Assembly (NCBI RefSeq): GCF_017813235.1
Contig: NZ_JAGISH010000001.1
Span: 1-64,000 of the forward strand
From: Sagittula salina
Lineage (GTDB): Bacteria; Pseudomonadota; Alphaproteobacteria; Rhodobacterales; Rhodobacteraceae
Length of the DNA stretch: 64,000 nucleotides
Direction of reading: 5' to 3'
Translations under genes and position numbers: made by a program
Notes under the pieces: model-generated
The model's database searches: none
What the model saw: only the letters and a program-made list of their open reading frames with translations
Told to the model about the DNA's origin: nothing
Part shown: piece by piece, positions 39,401 to 51,900 of the stretch
Numbering within the stretch: position 1 is the first letter of the stretch
Layout of the letters: each line of letters begins with the position of its first letter

Positions 39401-39472
39401 CTGGAAAATGAGATGGATCACGGTGCAATTCACGGCATCCGGTATTGACCCGAGGAAAAGAGGAGGTGGACC

Positions 39473-39604
39473 ATGAGATCTCTGGGTTTGAAACCCATCG
39501 TTTCCGCGGTGCATCATGCGAATGCCTGGGTCAACGAGGTCGTCAACCGGACGGACTGGGGCAACAAGCAACACCCGTATCGCCTGGGTTCGCATTCCAT
39601 CTGA
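39473..39604 (+). pseudogene. Truncated DUF2267 protein
   Basis: A 43-residue frame with an excellent ribosome-binding site (GAGGAGG). VHHANAWVNEVVNRTDWGN followed by HPYRL resembles the first helix-turn of DUF2267 proteins, which are normally 130 or more residues. It stops right after HPYRL, so it is probably a frameshifted or deleted copy. Confidence 0.5.
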
Positions 39605-39670
39605 AGACCTCGCTGGTCTCCGGTAGACAAAAGGAGCGCTGTTCACGGAAGCCAATGTCGGCCAAGCAGG

Positions 39671-39880
39671 ATGCTGTCGCAGCATCTGAAACGAGCAATG
39701 AGCGGCAAATCACGGCCAGGCTTTTACACACTGCTTGTCCAAGAGCACCGAATCCGCGTTGGCCGCTACCTTCGGGGCGACTGCATGCTCGTCGAAGATC
39801 ATCCGAACCGAGATACCCGTCAGGGACCGTATCGCGTTGCCATTCGGGGGATGGTCACCGTCCGTCGCACGGTAAGGTAG
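39671..39880 (+). pseudogene. Short frame resembling the end of an S24 (LexA/UmuD-like) peptidase domain
   Basis: 69 residues. The stretch GDCMLVEDHPNRDTRQGPYR then VAIRGMVTVRRTV recalls the strands that follow the catalytic Ser in UmuD/LexA domains, without the Ser or Lys. Weak Shine-Dalgarno. Either a gene remnant or chance; low confidence. Confidence 0.25.
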
Positions 39881-40033
39881 CTATGCCCCTGGTGCCTCAA
39901 TTTTTGCTGTATCGAGCGCATCCAACGGCCGGGCAGCGCCTCCTCTGGCCCCTATCCCGGCGCGGCCGCGCCCACAAAACATGCTCCCGTCACGCGTCTT
40001 GCCCTGCCTGGCGAATCCGGTCACAAGCGCATC

Positions 40034-42302
<2,269 letters not shown>

Positions 42303-42308
42303 ATATCG

Positions 42309-42332
42309 GGGGGCTTCTCCGAAAAAGTCCCC
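42309..42332 (+). terminator. Possible weak terminator after eno
   Basis: GGGG-G-CTT pairs with AAG-T-CCCC (42309-42316, 42325-42332), followed by a T-rich stretch only several bases later. Confidence 0.35.
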
Positions 42333-42407
42333 TTATACCCTTTTGTCCCCGCCCGGTCCGCAGGCGCCGACCAGATGGGCATGGAGGCAGGGCAACAGGC
42401 ACGCTAT

Positions 42408-42441
42408 GATCAGCCCTGCCGCGCTCGTGGCAGGGCTGATC
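42408..42441 (+). repeat. Perfect 13-bp inverted repeat before the histidine kinase
   Basis: GATCAGCCCTGCC (42408-42420) and GGCAGGGCTGATC (42429-42441) flank an 8-base loop, ending 20 bases before the kinase start codon and just ahead of its AGGA ribosome-binding site. Either an RNA hairpin that ends eno transcripts or controls translation, or a DNA operator. Confidence 0.75.
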
Positions 42442-42461
42442 CATATCTGCAGGATGAATTG

Positions 42462-43868
42462 ATGCCTCGTGGCAGTTACGAGGAACGTTTGGACGACATC
42501 CGGCGCACCGAGTACGGTCTGCGCTCGGAAATCTACGTCCGCTATGGCGCCGTCGTCCTCGGGACCCTCGCCGCATGGCTCCTTTACGACCAGCGGCTCG
42601 CGCTGGTCTGGGCCGCGCTGCATCTCGGTTTGCAGATCCTCCTGGCGCTGCTGCTACGTCGCCGACTGTCGCTGTCCGCCCGCGAAACCTACCGCGCGGC
42701 CCTGACGGTCTATGTGCTCGCGGGCGTGATTTTCGCGCTATACCCGATCTTGCTGATCACCGCACCTGACAGCCCGCTGGCCCTGCGCATCGCCGGCGGC
42801 GCCGGCCTGATGGGGCTGTCCATGTACATGCTTCAGCGCCGCCAGCGCGAAGCCGGCATGGTCATCAGCGACGCCCTCCAGGCCAGCGCCATCGTCGCCG
42901 CTTTCATCCTGATGATCCTTCCCGATATGCCCGACGTGCGGGCAGCCATTCTGGTAACGCTGGTCGTGCTGGTGCTCTACGTCTACTTCATCGCCGCGCT
43001 GCTCTCGGGGATGAAGCAACAGGCCCTGCTGCGCGATACCCAGAGCCGCTATGCCTCCTCACAGAAGGCGCGCGCCCTGAACCAGTTCGTCGGCGGCGTG
43101 GCGCATGACTTCAACAACCAACTGACCGCGATCCTCGGGCATCTCGAACTGTTCGAGGTCCTCGATGATCCCGATGAACGCAGGACCGCCATCTCCGAAA
43201 GCCGCCGCGCCGCCCGCCGCGCCGCGCTGACCGTACAGCAACTGCTGGCTTCGTCCGGCCGCACCCGTCTCGCCCCGCGTGCCGTGCCGCTGGCGGCGCT
43301 CCTCGCCGACCTCAAGTGCGTGCTGGAGGACCTGCTCGAGCCAGGTATGCGCGTTACGGTGGTTCCCCCGGGCGAAGCCGAAATCGCTTGGGTCGACGCG
43401 GACATGCTGGAAACCTGCCTGATCCAGCTTTGCCTGAACGCGCAGGACGCGACTCTGGCCCAGGGCAAGATCCGCCTCTGGGTGGAGACCCGCACCACGC
43501 TACCCGAACAAGAAAGCCCGATCGGCGCGCCCCCGCCCTATTCCGTTCTGGTCTGCGAAGACGACGGTCCCGGCGTGCCCGCCGAGGCGCTGCACATGCT
43601 GGCGGAACCCTTCTACACCACCAAGAGCGCCTCCGAGGGTGCCGGTCTCGGCCTCTCCGCCGTGGCCGGCTTCGCGCGCCAGTCCGGCGGCGCGCTGATC
43701 ATTTCGCGCGCACCGCTGGCAGGCCTGCGCATAAGCCTCGCCCTGCCGACAAGCGCACCACCGCGACGGATGCCAGCCAATGCTGACGCCGCACAACAGA
43801 CGACCGAAGCCCCCGCCACCGCGCCACTCGAAGAACGCGGCGCTCCCCGCACGTCCGAAATCGTCTGA
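42462..43868 (+). CDS. Membrane sensor histidine kinase
   Basis: A 468-residue kinase with six or so membrane helices (about 28-185) and no large periplasmic domain, then a dimerisation domain with His215 in GGVAHDFNNQLTAILGHLE and an ATPase domain with N box LCLNAQDA, G1 DDGPGVP, F box EPFYTTK and G2 GAGLGLS. The HDFNN type resembles NtrB/FixL-like kinases. A Pro/Ala-rich tail follows. No response regulator is adjacent, so it is an orphan in this window. Start by AGGA upstream of 42462. Confidence 0.9.
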   Translation: MPRGSYEERLDDIRRTEYGLRSEIYVRYGAVVLGTLAAWLLYDQRLALVWAALHLGLQILLALLLRRRLSLSARETYRAALTVYVLAGVIFALYPILLITAPDSPLALRIAGGAGLMGLSMYMLQRRQREAGMVISDALQASAIVAAFILMILPDMPDVRAAILVTLVVLVLYVYFIAALLSGMKQQALLRDTQSRYASSQKARALNQFVGGVAHDFNNQLTAILGHLELFEVLDDPDERRTAISESRRAARRAALTVQQLLASSGRTRLAPRAVPLAALLADLKCVLEDLLEPGMRVTVVPPGEAEIAWVDADMLETCLIQLCLNAQDATLAQGKIRLWVETRTTLPEQESPIGAPPPYSVLVCEDDGPGVPAEALHMLAEPFYTTKSASEGAGLGLSAVAGFARQSGGALIISRAPLAGLRISLALPTSAPPRRMPANADAAQQTTEAPATAPLEERGAPRTSEIV

Positions 43869-43898
43869 GCCCCGGCCACACCGGCAACCGCTTACTAT

Positions 43899-44348
43899 TC
43901 AGCTTCCGGGCGCCTGATACACGCCCTGTTCCTTCAGCGCGTCGACCACTTCCTTGGGCATGTAGGTCTCGTCGTGCTTGGCGAGGATCTCCGAAGCCTC
44001 GAACACCCCCTCCACATAGCGCCCGGTCCCCACCATGCCCTGGTTCTCGTCAAAGAGATCCGGCAGCACACCGGTAAAGACCACCGGCACCGTCGCCCCG
44101 CCATCGGTCACGGAAAAGCGTACCGTCTCGCCCTGACCGCGTACCAGCGTGCCTTCCTCGACCAGCCCCCCGATGCGAAACACCTCCGTGGCCCGCGGGG
44201 GTTCCGCCATGACCTGGCTGGGCGAGCGGAAAAAGTTGATCCCGTCGCGCATGGCATAGCCAATCAGGCCCGTCGATATGATCAGCGCCCCAGCCGCCAG
44301 CGCGATCACCTGGATCCGCCGCTGCTTCTTCAGCGATTTCAGCGCCAT
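43899..44348 (-). CDS. ccmE: Cytochrome c maturation protein CcmE
   Basis: 149 residues: an N-terminal membrane anchor (about 12-32) and a periplasmic OB fold with the haem-binding His125 in LAKHDETYMP. It is the periplasmic haem chaperone that takes haem from CcmABCD and hands it to CcmFH. Other ccm genes are not adjacent in the window. Confidence 0.95.
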   Translation of the reverse strand: MALKSLKKQRRIQVIALAAGALIISTGLIGYAMRDGINFFRSPSQVMAEPPRATEVFRIGGLVEEGTLVRGQGETVRFSVTDGGATVPVVFTGVLPDLFDENQGMVGTGRYVEGVFEASEILAKHDETYMPKEVVDALKEQGVYQAPGS

Positions 44349-44673
44349 TCCATCCTCCGAAACATATCCCGTCCGCTATATATGCGATTCCTCCCGCGCT
44401 GTGGAGTACCGCGTCGAAATGACCCCGCCATCGGCCCGGCTCCCCCGCGCTTCTTTGGTTCGACAAATACCGCGGGGGTGAATTCTCCGCAGGAGAAGAG
44501 GGGGCAGCGCCCCCCGCGCGGCTTGCCGGGAAGATGCCTCACCCGTGCGGCCCCTTCCCGGCAAACGACGCCCCGGAGGCTCACGCCATGGTTGAGGTTC
44601 CCCAGCCGCATCGGCCCGGCTGCAAGGCCGGACCGATGCTGATCCGGCGCGCGTCAGCGCACCGCATTCTACC
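44349..44673. repeat. Intergenic REP-like region between argC and ccmE
   Basis: No gene. The segment 44450-44475 repeats, inverted, the CCGCGGTATTTG...ACCAAAGAA motif found after glk. Further hairpins: TTGCCGGGAAG/CTTCCCGGCAA (44523-44533, 44554-44564) and GCATCGG-C-CCGGC/GCCGG-A-CCGATGC (44608-44639). The last is 35 bases past the argC stop and may act as its terminator. Confidence 0.6.
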
Positions 44674-45702
44674 TCACGGAAAGCACGGGGCCAGCATCAG
44701 CCCGGCCGTTTCCTCCAGCCCCAACATCAGGTTGGCGTTCTGCAATGCCTGCCCCGCGGACCCCTTGCACAGGTTGTCCAGCGTCGCCACCACGATGGTC
44801 CGCCCCGGCAGCCGGTCGCCCACAACGCCGATGTGTACGAAGTTCGACCCGCGCACGTGGTGGGTCGAGGGCGTCTCGCCCATCGGCAGCACCTCCACGA
44901 AAGCCTCGCTCTCGTAGGCCGCCGCCAGTGCCGCATGCACCGCCGCCGCCTCGCCTCTCACGTAGGCGGTGGCGAGGATGCCGCGGTTGAACGGCCCCAG
45001 ATGCGGCGTGAACTGTATCGTCACCTCCCGCCCGGCGAGCCTGGAAAACTCCTGGTCGAACTCGCCCAGATGCCGGTGCGTGCCCCCAACGGAATAGGCG
45101 TTCGTGCCCTCCGACAGTTCCGCGTGCAGCAGGTTTTCCTTCAGTGACCGGCCCGCGCCGGAGACCCCGCACTGCAGGTCTAGGATGATCTCGTCGAGGT
45201 CGATCACCCCACCCGCGATCAGCGGCCGCAGGATGAACTGCCCCGTCGCCGCGTTGCAGCCGGTCCCCGCGACCAGCCGGGCGCCCGCGATCTCTTCGCG
45301 GTAGAACTCCGTCAACCCGTAGACCGCCTCTTTCTGCATCTCCACCGCTGCGTGATCATTGCCGTACCACTGCTTGTAGGCCTCCGGGTCGCGCAGCCGG
45401 AAATCGGCAGAGAGGTCGACGATCTTCACGCTCGTCGGCAGCTTCGAAATCACCTCCTGCGAAGTCTTGTGCGGCAGCGCGCAGAAACACAGGTCGATGG
45501 TCGAGAAATCGATCTGCTCCCAGGTCACCAGATCCGGCAGGTCGAGGTGCCGCAGATGCGGGAACACCTGCGCCATGCTCTGCCCGGCCTTGGAATTGGC
45601 GGCAAGCGCGGTGATCTTCATCGAAGGATGGGTGGCGATCAGCCGGATCAGTTCGGCACCGGTGTATCCGGAGGCGCCGATAATGGCGATGGATTGGGTC
45701 AT
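44674..45702 (-). CDS. argC: N-acetyl-gamma-glutamyl-phosphate reductase
   Basis: 342 residues. It reduces N-acetylglutamyl phosphate to the semialdehyde in arginine synthesis. It has the Rossmann motif [29 protein letters not shown] and active-site Cys149 in [10 protein letters not shown], the variant I associate with Rhodobacterales ArgC. The start at 45702 follows AGGTG. A possible leader peptide and terminator lie just upstream. Confidence 0.95.
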   Translation of the reverse strand: MTQSIAIIGASGYTGAELIRLIATHPSMKITALAANSKAGQSMAQVFPHLRHLDLPDLVTWEQIDFSTIDLCFCALPHKTSQEVISKLPTSVKIVDLSADFRLRDPEAYKQWYGNDHAAVEMQKEAVYGLTEFYREEIAGARLVAGTGCNAATGQFILRPLIAGGVIDLDEIILDLQCGVSGAGRSLKENLLHAELSEGTNAYSVGGTHRHLGEFDQEFSRLAGREVTIQFTPHLGPFNRGILATAYVRGEAAAVHAALAAAYESEAFVEVLPMGETPSTHHVRGSNFVHIGVVGDRLPGRTIVVATLDNLCKGSAGQALQNANLMLGLEETAGLMLAPCFP

Positions 45703-45730
45703 GGGACACCTGTCGTGTTGAAAGGTCGAG

Positions 45731-45767
45731 AAAACGGCACGGCGCAGCGCGCTTCCGGGCGCGGTGC
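45731..45767 (-). terminator. Terminator-like hairpin in the argC leader
   Basis: On the minus strand GCAC-C-GCGC (45767-45759) pairs with GCGC-C-GTGC (45745-45737), then CGTTTT (45736-45731). It lies 29 bases before the argC start and 8 bases after the putative leader peptide stop. Confidence 0.5.
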
Positions 45768-45775
45768 GGTTGCGA

Positions 45776-45811
45776 TCATCGTCGCAGCGAAGGGGCGAAT
45801 AGGCCAGCCAT
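45776..45811 (-). CDS. Putative argC leader peptide [11 protein letters not shown]
   Basis: An 11-codon frame with a strong Shine-Dalgarno (AAGGAG, seven bases before ATG), ending in two arginine codons and TGA. The stop is 8 bases before a terminator-like hairpin, the geometry of transcription attenuators. Only two Arg codons are present, so it may instead be an ordinary upstream frame. Confidence 0.4.
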   Translation of the reverse strand: MAGLFAPSLRR

Positions 45812-46103
45812 GCAAAGTCTCCTTGCCGCACGCATAGCGCGCGCCGGGCACGGAATCAACGCCGAACGCCATCCGGCCCCGCCCGCCCAAGCGATCGGTT
45901 AAGATTTTAATGGCACTGTATTCATGTGGTCCCGTCGAAGCCGGCGGGATCGCGGTGGCAGAATCCCCGACCCCAGACCGACGATCACTGTCGTCGGCCC
46001 CGGCGGCAGCGGCAATTCCGCCCGCGCCCTCCGGGAGAGCCAGAAGACCGGAACCCGCCACGCGACGCCCCACCGTCCGTGCCCCGCAAGAGGAGCGAAT
46101 GCC

Positions 46104-46706
46104 ATGACCCCGTCCCCCGGCCACCGACCGAACCCCGTCTTCCTGCCGCCCGACGGCAGGCGCTCCGGCATCGGGGTGGCGGACTTCAGCAATATCGTCG
46201 AGGACGCAACGCGTCTCGCCCCCGCGCCGCTCACCCGCGCCATCATCGTCAGCCACACCCGCACGCGCCTGACCGACGCGCAGCTCGACCAGTTGATGAT
46301 GACGGAATACGCTCTTAACAGCCGCATCGGCCTCACCGGGCTGCTGCTCTACAAGTCACGCAGCTTCTTCGAGGTGCTGGAGGGCCCGCAGGCCGCGCTC
46401 GACGCCACGCTGGACCGGATCTTCCGCGATCCCCGCCATTTCAAGATGAAGGTGCTGCTGCGTACACCGGCCGAACGCCGCCGGTTCGAGGGCTGGTCCA
46501 TGGGTTTCCGCCGCCTTGACGGCACAACCCACGGGGCACCCTGCTATTTCCCATTGACCCGGCGCGAGCTTGAGGCCCGCTTCCCGCACGGGGCCACGCG
46601 CGAGATCCTGCATTTCCTGCGCGCCTACCTCTCCTTCCGCCTGCCGGCCCCGGCCTCACCGCCACGCCCGGTGCGCTGCGCCGTGGCAACGGAGATGCAG
46701 GCCTGA
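46104..46706 (+). CDS. BLUF-domain protein with degenerate flavin site
   Basis: 200 residues; residues 43-140 follow the BLUF pattern: NSRIGLTGLLLYKSRSFFEVLEGP, DRIFRDPRHFKMKVLLRTP and ERRRFEGWSMGF. Compared with AppA, the photoactive Tyr21 position is Ile48 and Gln63 is Glu90, while Asn72 and Trp131 are kept. Without Tyr and Gln the light-driven hydrogen-bond switch should not work, so it is probably a light-independent binding or sensor protein. AGGAGCG lies before the ATG. The 290 bases upstream (45812-46103) hold no gene, only a likely promoter near the AT-rich 45900-45930. Confidence 0.85.
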   Translation: MTPSPGHRPNPVFLPPDGRRSGIGVADFSNIVEDATRLAPAPLTRAIIVSHTRTRLTDAQLDQLMMTEYALNSRIGLTGLLLYKSRSFFEVLEGPQAALDATLDRIFRDPRHFKMKVLLRTPAERRRFEGWSMGFRRLDGTTHGAPCYFPLTRRELEARFPHGATREILHFLRAYLSFRLPAPASPPRPVRCAVATEMQA

Positions 46707-46822
46707 CCCGCCCGGTGACAGGGCGGGCCCGCGACCGGCGCGCTCTGACGCAGGCCCGCGCCGCCGCCCCCCCGATCAGGACAACGCCGCGCCCTCGTGC
46801 CCAAGCACCCGGCCAGCACTAC

Positions 46823-47635
46823 TCAGGCCGCTTCGAAGGTAATCTGACGCTTCAGAAAGCCCGTGGCGTGCCGCGACACCTTCGCCGGGTCGCCGGTGGT
46901 CAGGAACTTCGACACCGTGCCCTTGCCCAGCATCGCGGGATGGCGCTGAAGATAGTCGGCCAGGCTCTCCGGCACCAGGTCGGCCTGGCTGAACAGCTTC
47001 ACCTCCGGCCCCAGCGCGTCCTGAAAGATGTCGAACATCAACGGGTAATGCGTGCAGCCGAGGATCGCCGCGTGCGGATCCGGCATCTTGCGCTTGAGCG
47101 CGTCCACATGGCTGCGCACCAGCGCCTCCGCGAGGATCATGTCGCCCTCCTCGATGGCATCCACCAGACCACCACAGGCCTGCGCTTCCACATCGACGCC
47201 AATGGCGCGGAATGCCAGTTCGCGCTGGAAGGCACGGCTGCGCACCGTCGCAGGCGTCGCGAACAGCGCGACGTGCTGCACCGCCACCTCCCGCGGGGGC
47301 GAATTGTCGCCCCATTCCCGTTCGGTCAGCGCCTCGATCAGCGGCACGAAGACCCCCAGCACCCGCTTGTCACGCGGCACCCAGGTTTCCTGCATCCTCC
47401 GCAGCGCCGCGGCGCTCGCCGTGTTGCAGGCCAGCACCACCAGGTCGCAGCCCTCGTCCCAAAGCCGTTCCACCGCCGCCGTGGTCAACTGGTAGATATC
47501 TTCCGCATCGCGCACCCCGTAAGGCGCATGCTTGTTGTCCCCGAAGTAGACAAACGGCACGTCCGGCAACCGCCGAGCCGCCGCATCCAGAACCGTCAGG
47601 CCGCCCAGGCCCGAATCGAACACCCCAACTGCCAT
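46823..47635 (-). CDS. murI: Glutamate racemase
   Basis: 270 residues. It supplies D-glutamate for peptidoglycan. Motifs: [11 protein letters not shown] at the N terminus, first catalytic Cys70 in ACNTAS, second Cys194 in GCTHYPL. It is followed (minus strand) by the BLUF gene in convergent orientation and preceded by the acyltransferase gene on the same strand, 26 bases away. Confidence 0.95.
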   Translation of the reverse strand: MAVGVFDSGLGGLTVLDAAARRLPDVPFVYFGDNKHAPYGVRDAEDIYQLTTAAVERLWDEGCDLVVLACNTASAAALRRMQETWVPRDKRVLGVFVPLIEALTEREWGDNSPPREVAVQHVALFATPATVRSRAFQRELAFRAIGVDVEAQACGGLVDAIEEGDMILAEALVRSHVDALKRKMPDPHAAILGCTHYPLMFDIFQDALGPEVKLFSQADLVPESLADYLQRHPAMLGKGTVSKFLTTGDPAKVSRHATGFLKRQITFEAA

Positions 47636-47661
47636 TTCGCTGCCCTTCCTCGCCCGGCGTG

Positions 47662-48543
47662 CTACTGCCGCCGCCTGTGTTTTTCTTCGAACTCGAACCC
47701 GTAGTCGTAGGACTTCAACGGTGTCGGCGACAACTCATAGGTGCTCCGGCGGAGGAAATCCATCAGCGCGCGCGCATCTCCCGCACGGGTGGCGATTTCC
47801 CCCTGCGGGATCGGCCGCCCGACCGCCACGCGCACCGGCGTATCGACCCGCTTGCTGAATTCCTTGATCAGCAGGCCCATGCGCAGCGTTGCGTGCAGGT
47901 GACTGGCCAGTTGGAACAGCCGCGACGTATGCCCGTCGAAATAGATCGGCACCACCGTCGCCCCCGATCTGGCGATCATCTTTGCGGTAAAGGTCCGCCA
48001 ACCCGGGTCCATCGGCTGGCCAAAGGGTTTCTCCGCCGTGGCCACGGTACCGCCGGGAAACACCCCGACACAGCCGCCGCGCCCGAGGTAATCCAGGCAG
48101 GCGCGCCGCGTCTTCAGATTCTGCTGCACGGCATCTTTCGTCTCGTCAAAGGAGATCGGCAGCACGATGCGCTCCAGCGCTTCCGCCCGGGAAAACACCC
48201 GGTGGGCCAGAATACGAAAATCGCCGCGCGCGGCCGACAAGATATGCCCCATCATCAGCCCGTCCAGAATGCCATAGGGATGGTTGGCGATCACCACCAG
48301 AGGGCCGTCCTTGGGCACCTCGTCCAGCGACCCGCCGATCACATCCAGCCCCAGCCCGTAGCGCTCTACCATGACCTGCCAGAAGTCGCGCCCCTGCGCC
48401 ACTTCCCGGTCATAGCCAGCCGCGCGCCGGATCAGACCCAAGCGCCCGGTGGCGTTCTCCATGATGCGGATCATTGCCCGCCCGCCCCGCGTGCTTGCCG
48501 AGTAGGAATAGGAAATATCGCTTGTTACGTCGCGTCTCTGCAT
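47662..48543 (-). CDS. Lysophospholipid acyltransferase family protein
   Basis: About 293 residues of a PlsC-like fold: catalytic [10 protein letters not shown] (His-x5-Asp), [14 protein letters not shown], and [15 protein letters not shown]. It transfers an acyl chain to a lipid acceptor; relatives act on lysophosphatidic acid or ornithine lipids. The start is uncertain between ATGs at 48552 and 48543; neither has a clear ribosome-binding site. Same strand and close to murI. Confidence 0.82.
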   Translation of the reverse strand: MQRRDVTSDISYSYSASTRGGRAMIRIMENATGRLGLIRRAAGYDREVAQGRDFWQVMVERYGLGLDVIGGSLDEVPKDGPLVVIANHPYGILDGLMMGHILSAARGDFRILAHRVFSRAEALERIVLPISFDETKDAVQQNLKTRRACLDYLGRGGCVGVFPGGTVATAEKPFGQPMDPGWRTFTAKMIARSGATVVPIYFDGHTSRLFQLASHLHATLRMGLLIKEFSKRVDTPVRVAVGRPIPQGEIATRAGDARALMDFLRRSTYELSPTPLKSYDYGFEFEEKHRRRQ

Positions 48544-48973
48544 CGTGCCCATGTCCCGAACGTGCCGCACCCTTACGGCGTCCGCGCGTTCTGGCCAGAG
48601 ACCGTGACAGCCGTATGACGATACGATGACGGCGGTCCCGGAGGCCCGCCCCACGGGGGCCAGCGCCCGCCCCCCGAGGTATTTCCGGACCGGAGCAGCA
48701 GGGTTCCGGCGAGGCTGTCGGAGTTGCGGAAAAGTTGTCCGCCGACAATTGGCGACCTGCGCCCATGAAGACCCTGCCAAAGGGCCGATCCGGTCCGTCC
48801 CTGCGTCGCCCTGGCGCGAAAATCCCCGGGGAACCTGCCGCAGCAAGGCCGGCAGGGGCGGCGCCCTCTTTCCCGCCGCCACGCGAACGCCCATTCGAAG
48901 GGCGAACCGCGCCCTGCTTCTCCGCTTCCGAAATACTCCGGGGTGAGGCCGCAGGCCGAGGGGGCAGCGCCCC
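48544..48973. repeat. Intergenic region with an inverted pair of REP-like sequences
   Basis: No supported gene. CCCCCGAGGTATTTCCGGAC followed by CAGCAGGG (48671-48702) recurs inverted as CCGGAGTATTTCGGAAG then AAGCAGGG (about 48914-48943), flanking some 210 bases. The far end carries GGGGGCAGCGCCCCC, matching the block near 44510. Same repeat class as after glk. Confidence 0.6.
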
Positions 48974-51900
48974 CTACTCCGCCGCCGTCCGCACCAGCGA
49001 ACCGCCCGCGCGCAGCACCGCCAGCAGGTCCTCGCGCCGCTTTTCGGCCTTCGCCGCATTCGCCATCTTTACGGGACCGAAGCCCCGCACCGACAGCGGC
49101 AGGTCCGCCAGCGCGACCAGCGCCTCCATCCTCCCGGGCGTGGCCTTCGGCAGCCATTCCCCCATGTCCGCCTCGTACTGCGCGATCAGCGCACGTTCCA
49201 TGCGCCGCTCCTCCGTCCGACCGAAGGGGTCGAGCGCGGTGCCCCGCAACCGCTTCATACGCGCCAGCCAGCGAAAGCCTGTCAGCATCCGGGCGCCAAA
49301 CTGCTTCTTCACCGGACGGCCGTCCGGGCCTTCCTCCGACACCATCGGCGGCGCGAGGTGGAAGGTCATGCGGAAATCGCCGTCAAACACCGCGCGGGCC
49401 TTGGCCTCGGTCTCCAGATGCAGGCGGGCGACCTCGTATTCGTCCTTGTAAGCCAGCACCTTGTGGTATCCCTTCGCCACGGCCTCCTTGAGGCGCGGAT
49501 CGGCGATGTCACGCAGCAGGCGGCGGTACTTCTCTGCCAGCGCCGCGTCCTGGTAGCGCTCCAGATGCGCCGCGCGGAAGGCAATCTTGTCTTCCAGCGT
49601 CTTTGGCTTTTCGACCACCACTGGCTTCAGCAGCGCCGCAGCCTCGTCGGGGTACAGAACGGCCCAACGGCCGATATCGAAGGCGCGCAGGTTGCCCGCC
49701 ACCGCCGCACCGTTCAACTCGATCGCCTGAACGATGGCCTCCCGCGACAGCGGCACCAGCCCGCGCTGCCACGCCGCCCCGAGCATCATCACGTTGGAAA
49801 AGATCGAATCTCCCAGCGCCACCCGGGCCAGTTCCGACGCGTCGAAAAAGGCCACCTTCTCCCGCAGCCGCGCCTGAAGCGCCACGGTCAGACGGTCAGA
49901 CGGCAGCTGGAATTCCGTGTTGCGGGTGAATTCTCCGGTGATGATCTCGTGGCTGTTGACCACGGCGCCGGTGCGTCCGGTGCGCGTCAGACCCAGGGTC
50001 TTGGCCCCCGCCGAGACCACCAGATCGCCGCCGATCAGCGCGTCCGCCTCGCCGGTCGCAACCCGCACGGCCGAGATGTCGTCGGGCGTCTCCGCCAGCC
50101 GCAGGTGGATGTGCACCGCGCCGCCCTTTTGGGCCAGTCCGGCCATTTCCATCATCCCGGCGCCCTTGCCATCGATCTGCGCCGCCTGCGCCAGCACAGC
50201 ACCGATGGTGACCACGCCGGTACCCCCGACGCCGGTGATGACCACGTTCCAGGTGCCGCCGATGGCAGGCAAGGCCGCCTCCGGCAGGTCCGGAAGCACC
50301 AGAGCCGCCACCTCGGCCTTCTTCACCTTCGCGCCTTCAAGCGTGACGAACGACGGGCAGAAACCCTTCAGGCAGGAGAAATCCTTGTTGCAGGCCGACT
50401 GGTCAATGGCCCGCTTGCGGCCAAGTTCGGTTTCCTCCGGGACGATAGCGACGCAGTTCGACTGCACGCCGCAATCGCCGCAGCCTTCGCAGACGTCGGT
50501 GTTGATGAACACCCGCCGATCCGGATCCGGGAAGCGGCCGCGCTTCCGCCGCCGACGTTTTTCCGCCGCGCAGGTCTGGACATACAACAGGACCGACACG
50601 CCCTCGTGCCCCGCCAGCCCCTTCTGTACCGTTTCCAGATCGGCGCGCTCGTGCAGGGTGACGCCCTCGGGAAAGGCGCCCAGCTCCTCCTTCTCGTCGA
50701 CCACCACGGCGACGCGTTCGACGCCCATGGCCATGACCTCGGCGGCGATGCGCTGCGGCGTCAGCCCACCCTCGTTCTGCTGGCCGCCTGTCATGGCGAC
50801 GGCATCGTTGAACAGGATCTTGTAGGTGAGGGTCGTCCCGGCGGCCAAAGCCGCGCGGATCGCCTGCACGCCGGAGTGGTTGTAGGTCCCGTCGCCCAAA
50901 TTCTGGAAGACGTGCCGGCGTTTCGAGAATGGCGCCTCCCCGACCCAGTTCGCGCCCTCTGCCCCCATGTGAGTAAAGCCCAGCGTCGAGCGGTCCATCC
51001 ACTGCACCATGTAGTGACAGCCAATGCCCGCGTAGGCGCGGCTGCCCTCCGGTACCTTGGTCGACGAATTGTGCGGACAGCCGGCGCAGAACCACGGCGT
51101 GCGCTGCGCGATGTCCTCGGCGTTGTCGGCGCGCGTCGCTTCTTCGATCTGCGCCAGCCCGGCCTTCACGCCGTCGGTGCCCCGCCCCTCTTCCACAAGG
51201 ATCTCGCCCAGTTTGCGGGCGATCAGGATCGGGTCCAGCGCGCCCTTCGTCGGGAACAGCTCCTCGCGGTGCATGTTGCCCGCGCCGCCCCTGTACCAGC
51301 CATAGACACGCCGCCCGCGCCGGTCGTCAAAGATCGCCTCCTTGACCTGCACCTCGATCAGCTTGCGCTTTTCCTCGACGATCACGATGAGGTCCAGCCC
51401 CTCGGCCCAGTCGTGGAATCCCTGCATGTCCAGCGGGAAGGTCTGGCCCACCTTGTAGGTGGTGATGCCCAGCCGCTCCGCCTCTGCCGCGTCGATGTTC
51501 AAAAGCGACAGCGCGTGCACGAGGTCGAGCCAGTTTTTCCCCGCCGCCACGAAACCGATCTTCGCCCCGGGCTTGCCCCAGATCCGCTTGTCCATGCCAT
51601 TGGCGCGGGAGAACGCCTCCGCCGCGAACCGCTTGTAGTCGATCATGCGCGCTTCCTGCGCGTGGGGCGTGTCCACGAGACGGATATTCAGCCCGCCGTC
51701 GGGCATGGCGAATTGTGGCGTCATCAATTTCACCCGGTCGATCCGACCATCCACGACTGCCGTCGCTTCCACCGTGTCCTTCATGGTCTTCAGACCGACC
51801 CAGAGCCCGGAAAAACGCGACAGCGCATACCCATAAAGACCGTAGTCGATGATCTCCTGCACCCCGGCGGGCGACACCACGGGCATGTAGGCGTCCACCA

